A DNA stretch of 64,000 bases from NCBI GenBank assembly GCA_022457155.1, contig JAJGOT010000354.1:1-64000 (forward strand), written 5' to 3'. The stretch's first letter is position 1; each line of letters begins with the position of its first letter. This DNA comes from Cladopsammia gracilis (lineage: Eukaryota > Cnidaria > Anthozoa > Scleractinia > Dendrophylliidae). Shown here one piece after another: positions 29,916-42,735 of the stretch. The notes beneath the pieces are model-generated. The model saw nothing but the letters and a program-made list of their open reading frames with translations, was not told the DNA's origin and searched no databases. A program made the position numbers and the translations under genes.

Positions 29916-30520
29916 AAAACAACGGTTTTCGCAATACCGAGAAATACCCCTTCGAAGATATAAAAAGCACCCCTGCAACTTAAAATGGGAGTCATTCCCC
30001 CAGGATATTAATTTGTAATAACTTTAATTTACGTCCTGTTTAAATAATCTATAAAGTAAAAATCTGATTTACAGATAAGAAAGTTCGAAATTATGGCAAA
30101 ACAAGTTAAGTTTGAATATCCTGTCAAAAGCGAGAATTTTCTATAATCGCAAATCACGTAATTAAACCTTGAGTTAAAGGACATTTAAATTAATTTAATT
30201 ATTTTGATTAGTGAAACATCCAATAATGAATTGAAATTTATTTTGTTAAGCTCTGTAGATTTTCAAATGCAAATCGTAATCTTTTGTGTAATTGGATAAA
30301 ATACTATTCTATTGTTTTTCTTGTTCCAAGTGAACCTCGGAGAATCGTTAGCAGAGTTCTGGTAATTCTAAGCTAGCATGTTCAGGGCGGTTTTCTATTG
30401 AAGCGTGATATTATCAAAACCGAAGTAAAACAACATCGCAAGGAGAATGCAGTGATCCAATCATAACACACGACAGAGTGCATGGCACTAGTGTCGAGCG
30501 CGGGAAAACGCATAAAGTTG
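29916..30520. other. Intergenic DNA, nothing recognised
   Basis: AT-rich unique sequence between the eIF4G2 3' end and the CCAAT-box cluster. Confidence 0.4.
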
Positions 30521-30525
30521 AGGCG

Positions 30526-30614
30526 CCATTGGTTTTGGTTCAGCTCCTGATTGGTTGAAACAAAAATCTTTGTTCTGATTGGTCAAAGGCCGTTTCACTG
30601 ACTTTTTAACCAAT
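30526..30614. promoter_or_regulatory. Cluster of four CCAAT/ATTGG boxes with upstream CGCGGGAAAA
   Basis: ATTGG occurs at 30528-30532, 30550-30554 and 30578-30582, and CCAAT at 30610-30614. They are spaced 22-32 bases apart. An E2F-like GCGCGGGAAAA lies at 30498-30508. The spacing is typical of NF-Y promoters, but no gene start is recognised on either side, so it may belong to a repeat. Confidence 0.35.
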
Positions 30615-31043
30615 GGGAGTTCAGCACAAAAAAAGAAAACACCAAACAATGAAACAAACCCAAAAGTTGCAAACACTAAATGGAAAACCGCTGTAACTCA
30701 AATATATTTTGCAGCTTCGTTTTGTTCCGTCCAATTTTGTTTCTAATCAGTATATGTGAGCTCTTTTTTATTTTACCCGTATGAGTCAAATATAATTTTC
30801 CTTTACCGTCCTCCAAGGGAAAAAAAAACTTGGTTTATTCGAAGATTGTTAATATCGAATCTAGTCCAGCGACTTTCATTTTTATCATGGCTCCTTATCC
30901 CAACTAATGGATAAGTCAAGAAATAAAAGTGTCACAAACCATAAACGTTTGCGTATACTGTGTTTATTGTAATAAACTTTTCTAAATTTTCGTGGGGGGT
31001 GTTTCTTACAGAGGGGTGTCTATTTCTCTACAAAGACCCCGCA

Positions 31044-32490
31044 GGGTCCGTTCCGGTGGAAAGTTCCTTTCCCCCGACCGGTCCCTCTCCCTTCCGGCAG
31101 AGGGTCCGTTCCGGTGGAAAGTTCCTTTCCCCCGACCGGTCCCTCTCCCTTCCGGCAGAGGGTCCGTTCCGGTGGAAAGTTCCTTTCCCCCGACCGGTCC
31201 CTCTCCCTTCCGGCAGAGGGTCCGTTCCGGTGGAAAGTTCCTTTCCCCCGACCGGTCCCTCTCCCTTCCGGCAGAGGGTCCGTTCCGGTGGAAAGTTCCT
31301 TTCCCCCGACCGGTCCCTCTCCCTTCCGGCAGAGGGTCCGTTCCGGTGGAAAGTTCCTTTCCCCCGACCGGTCCCTCTCCCTTCCGGCAGAGGGTCCGTT
31401 CCGGTGGAAAGTTCCTTTCCCCCGACCGGTCCCTCTCCCTTCCGGCAGAGGGTCCGTTCCGGTGGAAAGTTCCTTTCCCCCGACCGGTCCCTCTCCCTTC
31501 CGGCAGAGGGTCCGTTCCGGTGGAAAGTTCCTTTCCCCCGACCGGTCCCTCTCCCCTTCCGGCAGAGGGTCCGTTCCGGTGGAAAGTTCCTTTCCCCCCG
31601 ACCGGTCCCTCTCCCTTCCGGCAGAGGGTCCGTTCCGGTGGAAAGTTCCTTTCCCCCCGACCGGTCCCTCTCCCTTCCGGCAGAGGGTCCGTTCCGGTGG
31701 AAAGTTCCTTTCCCCCGACCGGTCCCTCTCCCTTCCGGCAGAGGGTCCGTTCCGGTGGAAAGTTCCTTTCCCCCGACCGGTCCCTCTCCCTTCCGGCAGA
31801 GGGTCCGTTCCGGTGGAAAGTTCCTTTCCCCCGACCGGTCCCCTCTCCCTTCCGGCAGAGGGTCCGTTCCGGTGGAAAGTTCCTTTCCCCCCGACCGGTC
31901 CCTCTCCCTTCCCGGCAGAGGGTCCGTTCCGGTGGAAAGTTCCTTTCCCCCGACCGGTCCCTCTCCCTTCCGGCAGAGGGTCCGTTCCGGTGGAAAGTTC
32001 CTTTCCCCCGACCGGTCCCTCTCCCTTCCGGCAGAGGGTCCGTTCCGGTGGAAAGTTCCTTTCCCCCGACCGGTCCCTCTCCCTTCCGGCAGAGGGTCCG
32101 TTCCGGTGGAAAGTTCCTTTCCCCCGACCGGTCCCTCTCCCTTCCGGCAGAGGGTCCGTTCCGGTGGAAAGTTCCTTTCCCCCGACCGGTCCCTCTCCCT
32201 TCCGGCAGAGGGTCCGTTCCGGTGGAAAGTTCCTTTCCCCCGACCGGTCCCTCTCCCTTCCGGCAGAGGGTCCGTTCCGGTGGAAAGTTCCTTTCCCCCG
32301 ACCGGTCCCTCTCCCTTCCGGCAGAGGGTCCGTTCCGGTGGAAAGTTCCTTTCCCCCGACCGGTCCCTCTCCCTTCCGGCAGAGGGTCCGTTCCGGTGGA
32401 AAGTTCCTTTCCCCCGACCGGTCCCTCTCCCTTCCGGCAGAGGGTCCGTTCCGGTGGAAAGTTCCTTTCCCCCGACCGGTCCCTCTCCCT
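31044..32490. repeat. Subarray of the GGCAGAG variant of the 58-bp unit
   Basis: From the left edge to about 32490, units end GGCAGAG. From 32490 to the right end they end GGTAGAG, except for three C-type units near 33015-33145. The C form has no stop on the + strand, and the T form introduces TAG. Confidence 0.9.
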
Positions 32491-35400
32491 TCCGGTAGAG
32501 GGTCCGTTCCGGTGGAAAGTTCCTTTCCCCCGACCGGTCCCTCTCCCTTCCGGTAGAGGGTCCGTTCCGGTGGAAAGTTCCTTTCCCCCGACCGGTCCCT
32601 CTCCCTTCCGGTAGAGGGTCCGTTCCGGTGGAAAGTTCCTTTCCCCCGACCGGTCCCTCTCCCTTCCGGTAGAGGGTCCGTTCCGGTGGAAAGTTCCTTT
32701 CCCCCGACCGGTCCCTCTCCCTTCCGGTAGAGGGTCCGTTCCGGTGGAAAGTTCCTTTCCCCCGACCGGTCCCTCTCCCTTCCGGTAGAGGGTCCGTTCC
32801 GGTGGAAAGTTCCTTTCCCCCGACCGGTCCCTCTCCCTTCCGGTAGAGGGTCCGTTCCGGTGGAAAGTTCCTTTCCCCCGACCGGTCCCTCTCCCTTCCG
32901 TAGAGGGTCCGTTCCGGTGGAAAGTTCCTTTCCCCCGACCGGTCCCTCTCCCTTCCGGTAGAGGGTCCGTTCCGGTGGAAAGTTCCTTTCCCCCGACCGG
33001 TCCCTCTCCCTTCCGGCAGAGGGTCCGTTCCGGTGGAAAGTTCCTTTCCCCCGACCGGTCCCTCTCCCCTTCCGGCAGAGGGTCCGTTCCGGTGGAAAGT
33101 TCCTTTCCCCCGACCGGTCCCTCTCCCTTCCGGCAGAGGGTCCCGTTCCGGTGGAAGTTCCTTTCCCCCGACCGTCCTCTCCCTTCCGGAGAGGGTCCGT
33201 TCCGGTGGAAAGTTCCTTTCCCCCGACCGGTCCCTCTCCCTTCCGGTAGAGAGGGTCCGTTCCGGTGGAAAGTTCCTTTCCCCCGACCGGTCCCTCTCCC
33301 TTCCGGTAGAGGGTCCGTTCCGGTGGAAAGTTCCTTTCCCCCGACCGGTCCCTCTCCCTTCCGGTAGAGGGTCCGTTCCGGTGGAAAGTTCCTTTCCCCC
33401 GACCGGTCCCTCTCCCTTCCGGTAGAGGGTCCGTTCCGGTGGAAAGTTCCTTTCCCCCGACCGGTCCCTCTCCCTTCCGGTAGAGGGTCCGTTCCGGTGG
33501 AAAGTTCCTTTCCCCCGACCGGTCCCTCTCCCTTCCGGTAGAGGGTCCGTTCCGGTGGAAAGTTCCTTTCCCCCCGACCGGTCCCTCTCCCTTCCGGTAG
33601 AGGGTCCGTTCCGGTGGAAAGTTCCTTTCCCCGACCGGTCCCTCTCCCTTCCGGTAGAGGGGTCCGTTCCGGTGGAAAGTTCCTTTCCCCCGACCGGTCC
33701 CTCTCCCTTCCGGTAGAGGGTCCGTTCCGGTGGAAAGTTCCTTTCCCCCGACCGGTCCCTCTCCCTTCCGGTAGAGGGTCCGTTCCGGTGGAAAGTTCCT
33801 TTCCCCCGACCGGGTCCCCTCCCTTCCGGTAGAGGGTCCGTTCCGGTGGAAAGTTCCTTTCCCCCGACCGGTCCCTCTCCCTTCCGGTAGAGGGTCCGTT
33901 CCGGTGGAAAGTTCCTTTCCCCCGACCGGTCCCTCTCCCTTCCGGTAGAGGGTCCGTTCCGGTGGAAAGTTCCTTTCCCCCGACCGGTCCCTCTCCCTTC
34001 CGGTAGAGGGTCCGTTCCGGTGGAAAGTTCCTTTCCCCCGACCGGTCCCTCTCCCTTCCGGTAGAGGGTCCGTTCCGGTGGAAAGTTCCTTTCCCCCGAC
34101 CGGTCCCTCTCCCTTCCGGTAGAGGGTCCGTTCCGGTGGAAAGTTCCTTTCCCCCGACCGGTCCCTCTCCCTTCCGGTAGAGGGTCCGTTCCGGTGGAAA
34201 GTTCCTTTCCCCCGACCGGTCCCTCTCCCTTCCGGTAGAGGGTCCGTTCCGGTGGAAAGTTCCTTTCCCCCGACCGGTCCCTCTCCCTTCCGGTAGAGGG
34301 TCCGTTCCGGTGGAAAGTTCCTTTCCCCCGACCGGTCCCTCTCCCTTCCGGTAGAGGGTCCGTTCCGGTGGAAAGTTCCTTTCCCCCGACCGGTCCCTCT
34401 CCCTTCCGGTAGAGGGTCCGTTCCGGTGGAAAGTTCCTTTCCCCCGACCGGTCCCTCTCCCTTCCGGTAGAGGGTCCGTTCCGGTGGAAAGTTCCTTTCC
34501 CCCGACCGGTCCCTCTCCCTTCCGGTAGAGGGTCCGTTCCGGTGGAAAGTTCCTTTCCCCCGACCGGTCCCTCTCCCTTCCGGTAGAGGGTCCGTTCCGG
34601 TGGAAAGTTCCTTTCCCCCGACCGGTCCCTCTCCCTTCCGGTAGAGGGTCCGTTCCGGTGGAAAGTTCCTTTCCCCCGACCGGTCCCTCTCCCTTCCGGT
34701 AGAGGGTCCGTTCCGGTGGAAAGTTCCTTTCCCCCGACCGGTCCCTCTCCCTTCCGGTAGAGGGTCCGTTCCGGTGGAAAGTTCCTTTCCCCCGACCGGT
34801 CCCTCTCCCTTCCGGTAGAGGGTCCGTTCCGGTGGAAAGTTCCTTTCCCCCGACCGGTCCCTCTCCCTTCCGGTAGAGGGTCCGTTCCGGTGGAAAGTTC
34901 CTTTCCCCCGACCGGTCCCTCTCCCTTCCGGTAGAGGGTCCGTTCCGGTGGAAAGTTCCTTTCCCCCGACCGGTCCCTCTCCCTTCCGGTAGAGGGTCCG
35001 TTCCGGTGGAAAGTTCCTTTCCCCCGACCGGTCCCTCTCCCTTCCGGTAGAGGGTCCGTTCCGGTGGAAAGTTCCTTTCCCCCGACCGGTCCCTCTCCCT
35101 TCCGGTAGAGGGTCCGTTCCGGTGGAAAGTTCCTTTCCCCCGACCGGTCCCTCTCCCTTCCGGTAGAGGGTCCGTTCCGGTGGAAAGTTCCTTTCCCCCG
35201 ACCGGTCCCTCTCCCTTCCGGTAGAGGGTCCGTTCCGGTGGAAAGTTCCTTTCCCCCGACCGGTCCCTCTCCCTTCCGGTAGAGGGTCCGTTCCGGTGGA
35301 AAGTTCCTTTCCCCCGACCGGTCCCTCTCCCTTCCGGTAGAGGGTCCGTTCCGGTGGAAAGTTCCTTTCCCCCGACCGGTCCCTCTCCCTTCCGGTAGAG

Positions 35401-38400
35401 GGTCCGTTCCGGTGGAAAGTTCCTTTCCCCCGACCGGTCCCTCTCCCTTCCGGTAGAGGGTCCGTTCCGGTGGAAAGTTCCTTTCCCCCGACCGGTCCCT
35501 CTCCCTTCCGGTAGAGGGTCCGTTCCGGTGGAAAGTTCCTTTCCCCCGACCGGTCCCTCTCCCTTCCGGTAGAGGGTCCGTTCCGGTGGAAAGTTCCTTT
35601 CCCCCGACCGGTCCCTCTCCCTTCCGGTAGAGGGTCCGTTCCGGTGGAAAGTTCCTTTCCCCCGACCGGTCCCTCTCCCTTCCGGTAGAGGGTCCGTTCC
35701 GGTGGAAAGTTCCTTTCCCCCGACCGGTCCCTCTCCCTTCCGGTAGAGGGTCCGTTCCGGTGGAAAGTTCCTTTCCCCCGACCGGTCCCTCTCCCTTCCG
35801 GTAGAGGGTCCGTTCCGGTGGAAAGTTCCTTTCCCCCGACCGGTCCCTCTCCCTTCCGGTAGAGGGTCCGTTCCGGTGGAAAGTTCCTTTCCCCCGACCG
35901 GTCCCTCTCCCTTCCGGTAGAGGGTCCGTTCCGGTGGAAAGTTCCTTTCCCCCGACCGGTCCCTCTCCCTTCCGGTAGAGGGTCCGTTCCGGTGGAAAGT
36001 TCCTTTCCCCCGACCGGTCCCTCTCCCTTCCGGTAGAGGGTCCGTTCCGGTGGAAAGTTCCTTTCCCCCGACCGGTCCCTCTCCCTTCCGGTAGAGGGTC
36101 CGTTCCGGTGGAAAGTTCCTTTCCCCCGACCGGTCCCTCTCCCTTCCGGTAGAGGGTCCGTTCCGGTGGAAAGTTCCTTTCCCCCGACCGGTCCCTCTCC
36201 CTTCCGGTAGAGGGTCCGTTCCGGTGGAAAGTTCCTTTCCCCCGACCGGTCCCTCTCCCTTCCGGTAGAGGGTCCGTTCCGGTGGAAAGTTCCTTTCCCC
36301 CGACCGGTCCCTCTCCCTTCCGGTAGAGGGTCCGTTCCGGTGGAAAGTTCCTTTCCCCCGACCGGTCCCTCTCCCTTCCGGTAGAGGGTCCGTTCCGGTG
36401 GAAAGTTCCTTTCCCCCGACCGGTCCCTCTCCCTTCCGGTAGAGGGTCCGTTCCGGTGGAAAGTTCCTTTCCCCCGACCGGTCCCTCTCCCTTCCGGTAG
36501 AGGGTCCGTTCCGGTGGAAAGTTCCTTTCCCCCGACCGGTCCCTCTCCCTTCCGGTAGAGGGTCCCGTTCCGGTGGAAAGTTCCTTTCCCCCGACCGGTC
36601 CCTCTCCCTTCCGGTAGAGGGTCCGTTCCGGTGGAAAGTTCCTTTCCCCCGACCGGTCCCTCTCCCTTCCGGTAGAGGGTCCGTTCCGGTGGAAAGTTCC
36701 TTTCCCCCGACCGGTCCCTCTCCCTTCCGGTAGAGGGTCCGTTCCGGTGGAAAGTTCCTTTCCCCCGACCGGTCCCTCTCCCTTCCGGTAGAGGGTCCGT
36801 TCCGGTGGAAAGTTCCTTTCCCCCGACCGGTCCCTCTCCCTTCCGGTAGAGGGTCCGTTCCGGTGGAAAGTTCCTTTCCCCCGACCGGTCCCTCTCCCTT
36901 CCGGTAGAGGGTCCGTTCCGGTGGAAAGTTCCTTTCCCCCGACCGGTCCCTCTCCCTTCCGGTAGAGGGTCCGTTCCGGTGGAAAGTTCCTTTCCCCCGA
37001 CCGGTCCCTCTCCCTTCCGGTAGAGGGTCCGTTCCGGTGGAAAGTTCCTTTCCCCCGACCGGTCCCTCTCCCTTCCGGTAGAGGGTCCGTTCCGGTGGAA
37101 AGTTCCTTTCCCCCGACCGGTCCCTCTCCCTTCCGGTAGAGGGTCCGTTCCGGTGGAAAGTTCCTTTCCCCCGACCGGTCCCTCTCCCTTCCGGTAGAGG
37201 GTCCGTTCCGGTGGAAAGTTCCTTTCCCCCGACCGGTCCCTCTCCCTTCCGGTAGAGGGTCCGTTCCGGTGGAAAGTTCCTTTCCCCCGACCGGTCCCTC
37301 TCCCTTCCGGTAGAGGGTCCGTTCCGGTGGAAAGTTCCTTTCCCCCGACCGGTCCCTCTCCCTTCCGGTAGAGGGTCCGTTCCGGTGGAAAGTTCCTTTC
37401 CCCCGACCGGTCCCTCTCCCTTCCGGTAGAGGGTCCGTTCCGGTGGAAAGTTCCTTTCCCCCGACCGGTCCCTCTCCCTTCCGGTAGAGGGTCCGTTCCG
37501 GTGGAAAGTTCCTTTCCCCCGACCGGTCCCTCTCCCTTCCGGTAGAGGGTCCGTTCCGGTGGAAAGTTCCTTTCCCCCGACCGGTCCCTCTCCCTTCCGG
37601 TAGAGGGTCCGTTCCGGTGGAAAGTTCCTTTCCCCCGACCGGTCCCTCTCCCTTCCGGTAGAGGGTCCGTTCCGGTGGAAAGTTCCTTTCCCCCGACCGG
37701 TCCCTCTCCCTTCCGGTAGAGGGTCCGTTCCGGTGGAAAGTTCCTTTCCCCCGACCGGTCCCTCTCCCTTCCGGTAGAGGGTCCGTTCCGGTGGAAAGTT
37801 CCTTTCCCCCGACCGGTCCCTCTCCCTTCCGGTAGAGGGTCCGTTCCGGTGGAAAGTTCCTTTCCCCCGACCGGTCCCTCTCCTTCCGGTAGAGGGTCCG
37901 TTCCGGTGGAAAGTTCCTTTCCCCCGACCGGTCCCTCTCCCTTCCGGTAGAGGGTCCGTTCCGGTGGAAAGTTCCTTTCCCCCGACCGGTCCCTCTCCCT
38001 TCCGGTAGAGGGTCCGTTCCGGTGGAAAGTTCCTTTCCCCCGACCGGTCCCTCTCCCTTCCGGTAGAGGGTCCGTTCCGGTGGAAAGTTCCTTTCCCCCG
38101 ACCGGTCCCTCTCCCTTCCGGTAGAGGGTCCGTTCCGGTGGAAAGTTCCTTTCCCCCGACCGGTCCCTCTCCCTTCCGGTAGAGGGTCCGTTCCGGTGGA
38201 AAGTTCCTTTCCCCCGACCGGTCCCTCTCCCTTCCGGTAGAGGGTCCGTTCCGGTGGAAAGTTCCTTTCCCCCGACCGGTCCCTCTCCCTTCCGGTAGAG
38301 GGTCCGTTCCGGTGGAAAGTTCCTTTCCCCCGACCGGTCCCTCTCCCTTCCGGTAGAGGGTCCGTTCCGGTGGAAAGTTCCTTTCCCCCGACCGGTCCCT

Positions 38401-41400
38401 CTCCCTTCCGGTAGAGGGTCCGTTCCGGTGGAAAGTTCCTTTCCCCCGACCGGTCCCTCTCCCTTCCGGTAGAGGGTCCGTTCCGGTGGAAAGTTCCTTT
38501 CCCCCGACCGGTCCCTCTCCCTTCCGGTAGAGGGTCCGTTCCGGTGGAAAGTTCCTTTCCCCCGACCGGTCCCTCTCCCTTCCGGTAGAGGGGTCCGTTC
38601 CGGTGGAAAGTTCCTTTCCCCCGACCGGTCCCTCTCCCTTCCGGTAGAGGGTCCGTTCCGGTGGAAAGTTCCTTTCCCCCGACCGGTCCCTCTCCCTTCC
38701 GGTAGAGGGTCCGTTCCGGTGGAAAGTTCCTTTCCCCCGACCGGTCCCTCTCCCTTCCGGTAGAGGGTCCGTTCCGGTGGAAAGTTCCTTTCCCCCGACC
38801 GGTCCCTCTCCCTTCCGGTAGAGGGTCCGTTCCGGTGGAAAGTTCCTTTCCCCCGACCGGTCCCTCTCCCTTCCGGTAGAGGGTCCGTTCCGGTGGAAAG
38901 TTCCTTTCCCCCGACCGGTCCCTCTCCCTTCCGGTAGAGGGTCCGTTCCGGTGGAAAGTTCCTTTCCCCCGACCGGTCCCTCTCCCTTCCGGTAGAGGGT
39001 CCGTTCCGGTGGAAAGTTCCTTTCCCCCGACCGGTCCCTCTCCCTTCCGGTAGAGGGTCCGTTCCGGTGGAAAGTTCCTTTCCCCCGACCGGTCCCTCTC
39101 CCTTCCGGTAGAGGGTCCGTTCCGGTGGAAAGTTCCTTTCCCCCGACCGGTCCCTCTCCCTTCCGGTAGAGGGTCCGTTCCGGTGGAAAGTTCCTTTCCC
39201 CCGACCGGTCCCTCTCCCTTCCGGTAGAGGGTCCGTTCCGGTGGAAAGTTCCTTTCCCCCGACCGGTCCCTCTCCCTTCCGGTAGAGGGTCCGTTCCGGT
39301 GGAAAGTTCCTTTCCCCCGACCGGTCCCTCTCCCTTCCGGTAGAGGGTCCGTTCCGGTGGAAAGTTCCTTTCCCCCGACCGGTCCCTCTCCCTTCCGGTA
39401 GAGGGTCCGTTCCGGTGGAAAGTTCCTTTCCCCCGACCGGTCCCTCTCCCTTCCGGTAGAGGGTCCGTTCCGGTGGAAAGTTCCTTTCCCCCGACCGGTC
39501 CCTCTCCCTTCCGGTAGAGGGTCCGTTCCGGTGGAAAGTTCCTTTCCCCCGACCGGTCCCTCTCCCTTCCGGTAGAGGGTCCGTTCCGGTGGAAAGTTCC
39601 TTTCCCCCGACCGGTCCCTCTCCCTTCCGGTAGAGGGTCCGTTCCGGTGGAAAGTTCCTTTCCCCCGACCGGTCCCTCTCCCTTCCGGTAGAGGGTCCGT
39701 TCCGGTGGAAAGTTCCTTTCCCCCGACCGGTCCCTCTCCCTTCCGGTAGAGGGTCCGTTCCGGTGGAAAGTTCCTTTCCCCCGACCGGTCCCTCTCCCTT
39801 CCGGTAGAGGGTCCGTTCCGGTGGAAAGTTCCTTTCCCCCGACCGGTCCCTCTCCCTTCCGGTAGAGGGTCCGTTCCGGTGGAAAGTTCCTTTCCCCCGA
39901 CCGGTCCCTCTCCCTTCCGGTAGAGGGTCCGTTCCGGTGGAAAGTTCCTTTCCCCCGACCGGTCCCTCTCCCTTCCGGTAGAGGGTCCGTTCCGGTGGAA
40001 AGTTCCTTTCCCCCGACCGGTCCCTCTCCCTTCCGGTAGAGGGTCCGTTCCGGTGGAAAGTTCCTTTCCCCCGACCGGTCCCTCTCCCTTCCGGTAGAGG
40101 GTCCGTTCCGGTGGAAAGTTCCTTTCCCCCGACCGGTCCCTCTCCCTTCCGGTAGAGGGTCCGTTCCGGTGGAAAGTTCCTTTCCCCCGACCGGTCCCTC
40201 TCCCTTCCGGTAGAGGGTCCGTTCCGGTGGAAAGTTCCTTTCCCCCGACCGGTCCCTCTCCCTTCCGGTAGAGGGTCCGTTCCGGTGGAAAGTTCCTTTC
40301 CCCCGACCGGTCCCTCTCCCTTCCGGTAGAGGGTCCGTTCCGGTGGAAAGTTCCTTTCCCCCGACCGGTCCCTCTCCCTTCCGGTAGAGGGTCCGTTCCG
40401 GTGGAAAGTTCCTTTCCCCCGACCGGTCCCTCTCCCTTCCGGTAGAGGGTCCGTTCCGGTGGAAAGTTCCTTTCCCCCGACCGGTCCCTCTCCCTTCCGG
40501 TAGAGGGTCCGTTCCGGTGGAAAGTTCCTTTCCCCCGACCGGTCCCTCTCCCTTCCGGTAGAGGGTCCGTTCCGGTGGAAAGTTCCTTTCCCCCGACCGG
40601 TCCCTCTCCCTTCCGGTAGAGGGTCCGTTCCGGTGGAAAGTTCCTTTCCCCCGACCGGTCCCTCTCCCTTCCGGTAGAGGGTCCGTTCCGGTGGAAAGTT
40701 CCTTTCCCCCGACCGGTCCCTCTCCCTTCCGGTAGAGGGTCCGTTCCGGTGGAAAGTTCCTTTCCCCCGACCGGTCCCTCTCCCTTCCGGTAGAGGGTCC
40801 GTTCCGGTGGAAAGTTCCTTTCCCCCGACCGGTCCCTCTCCCTTCCGGTAGAGGGTCCGTTCCGGTGGAAAGTTCCTTTCCCCCGACCGGTCCCTCTCCC
40901 TTCCGGTAGAGGGTCCGTTCCGGTGGAAAGTTCCTTTCCCCCGACCGGTCCCTCTCCCTTCCGGTAGAGGGTCCGTTCCGGTGGAAAGTTCCTTTCCCCC
41001 GACCGGTCCCTCTCCCTTCCGGTAGAGGGTCCGTTCCGGTGGAAAGTTCCTTTCCCCCGACCGGTCCCTCTCCCTTCCGGTAGAGGGTCCGTTCCGGTGG
41101 AAAGTTCCTTTCCCCCGACCGGTCCCTCTCCCTTCCGGTAGAGGGTCCGTTCCGGTGGAAAGTTCCTTTCCCCCGACCGGTCCCTCTCCCTTCCGGTAGA
41201 GGGTCCGTTCCGGTGGAAAGTTCCTTTCCCCCGACCGGTCCCTCTCCCTTCCGGTAGAGGGTCCGTTCCGGTGGAAAGTTCCTTTCCCCCGACCGGTCCC
41301 TCTCCCTTCCGGTAGAGGGTCCGTTCCGGTGGAAAGTTCCTTTCCCCCGACCGGTCCCTCTCCCTTCCGGTAGAGGGTCCGTTCCGGTGGAAAGTTCCTT

Positions 41401-42735
41401 TCCCCCGACCGGTCCCTCTCCCTTCCGGTAGAGGGTCCGTTCCGGTGGAAAGTTCCTTTCCCCCGACCGGTCCCTCTCCCTTCCGGTAGAGGGTCCGTTC
41501 CGGTGGAAAGTTCCTTTCCCCCGACCGGTCCCTCTCCCTTCCGGTAGAGGGTCCGTTCCGGTGGAAAGTTCCTTTCCCCCGACCGGTCCCTCTCCCTTCC
41601 GGTAGAGGGTCCGTTCCGGTGGAAAGTTCCTTTCCCCCGACCGGTCCCTCTCCCTTCCGGTAGAGGGTCCGTTCCGGTGGAAAGTTCCTTTCCCCCGACC
41701 GGTCCCTCTCCCTTCCGGTAGAGGGTCCGTTCCGGTGGAAAGTTCCTTTCCCCCGACCGGTCCCTCTCCCTTCCGGTAGAGGGTCCGTTCCGGTGGAAAG
41801 TTCCTTTCCCCCGACCGGTCCCTCTCCCTTCCGGTAGAGGGTCCGTTCCGGTGGAAAGTTCCTTTCCCCCGACCGGTCCCTCTCCCTTCCGGTAGAGGGT
41901 CCGTTCCGGTGGAAAGTTCCTTTCCCCCGACCGGTCCCTCTCCCTTCCGGTAGAGGGTCCGTTCCGGTGGAAAGTTCCTTTCCCCCGACCGGTCCCTCTC
42001 CCTTCCGGTAGAGGGTCCGTTCCGGTGGAAAGTTCCTTTCCCCCGACCGGTCCCTCTCCCTTCCGGTAGAGGGTCCGTTCCGGTGGAAAGTTCCTTTCCC
42101 CCGACCGGTCCCTCTCCCCTCCCGGTAGAGGGTCCGTTCCGGTGGAAAGTTCCTTTCCCCCGACCGGTCCCTCTCCCTTCCGGTAGAGGGTCCGTTCCGG
42201 TGGAAAGTTCCTTTCCCCCGACCGGTCCCTCTCCCTTCCGGTAGAGGGTCCGTTCCGGTGGAAAGTTCCTTTCCCCCGACCGGTCCCTCTCCCTTCCGGT
42301 AGAGGGTCCGTTCCGGTGGAAAGTTCCTTTCCCCCGACCGGTCCCTCTCCCTTCCGGTAGAGGGTCCGTTCCGGTGGAAAGTTCCTTTCCCCCGACCGGT
42401 CCCTCTCCCTTCCGGTAGAGGGTCCGTTCCGGTGGAAAGTTCCTTTCCCCCGACCGGTCCCTCTCCCTTCCGGTAGAGGGTCCGTTCCGGTGGAAAGTTC
42501 CTTTCCCCCGACCGGTCCCTCTCCCTTCCGGTAGAGGGTCCGTTCCGGTGGAAAGTTCCTTTCCCCCGACCGGTCCCTCTCCCTTCCGGTAGAGGGTCCG
42601 TTCCGGTGGAAAGTTCCTTTCCCCCGACCGGTCCCTCTCCCTTCCGGTAGAGGGTCCGTTCCGGTGGAAAGTTCCTTTCCCCCGACCGGTCCCTCTCCCT
42701 TCCGGTAGAGGGTCCGTTCCGGTGGAAAGTTCCTT
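31044..42735. repeat. GC-rich 58-bp satellite/minisatellite, about 200 copies
   Basis: The unit starts GGTCCGTTCCGGTGGAAAGT and ends CTTCCGGTAGAG or CTTCCGGCAGAG. The length divided by 58 gives about 201.6 copies. Copies are nearly identical over more than 9 kb. CCGG occurs three times per unit, and the arms GGTCCCTCT and AGAGGGTCC can pair. The composition (about 62% GC, C-rich on +) is unlike both flanks. Both ends are sharp: CTACAAAGACCCCGCA before it, CCTTGTACCTCTCC after it. There are no flanking duplications or genes. Confidence 0.97.

Noticed and set aside
30960..32614. Proline/serine-rich proteins of 480-540 residues on the + strand
   Set aside because: Three overlapping frames are open only where the unit has CAG instead of TAG. 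This is a by-product of the satellite.
31044..42735. CRISPR array
   Set aside because: There are no distinct spacers, the whole 58-bp unit is repeated head to tail, and the surrounding DNA is eukaryotic.
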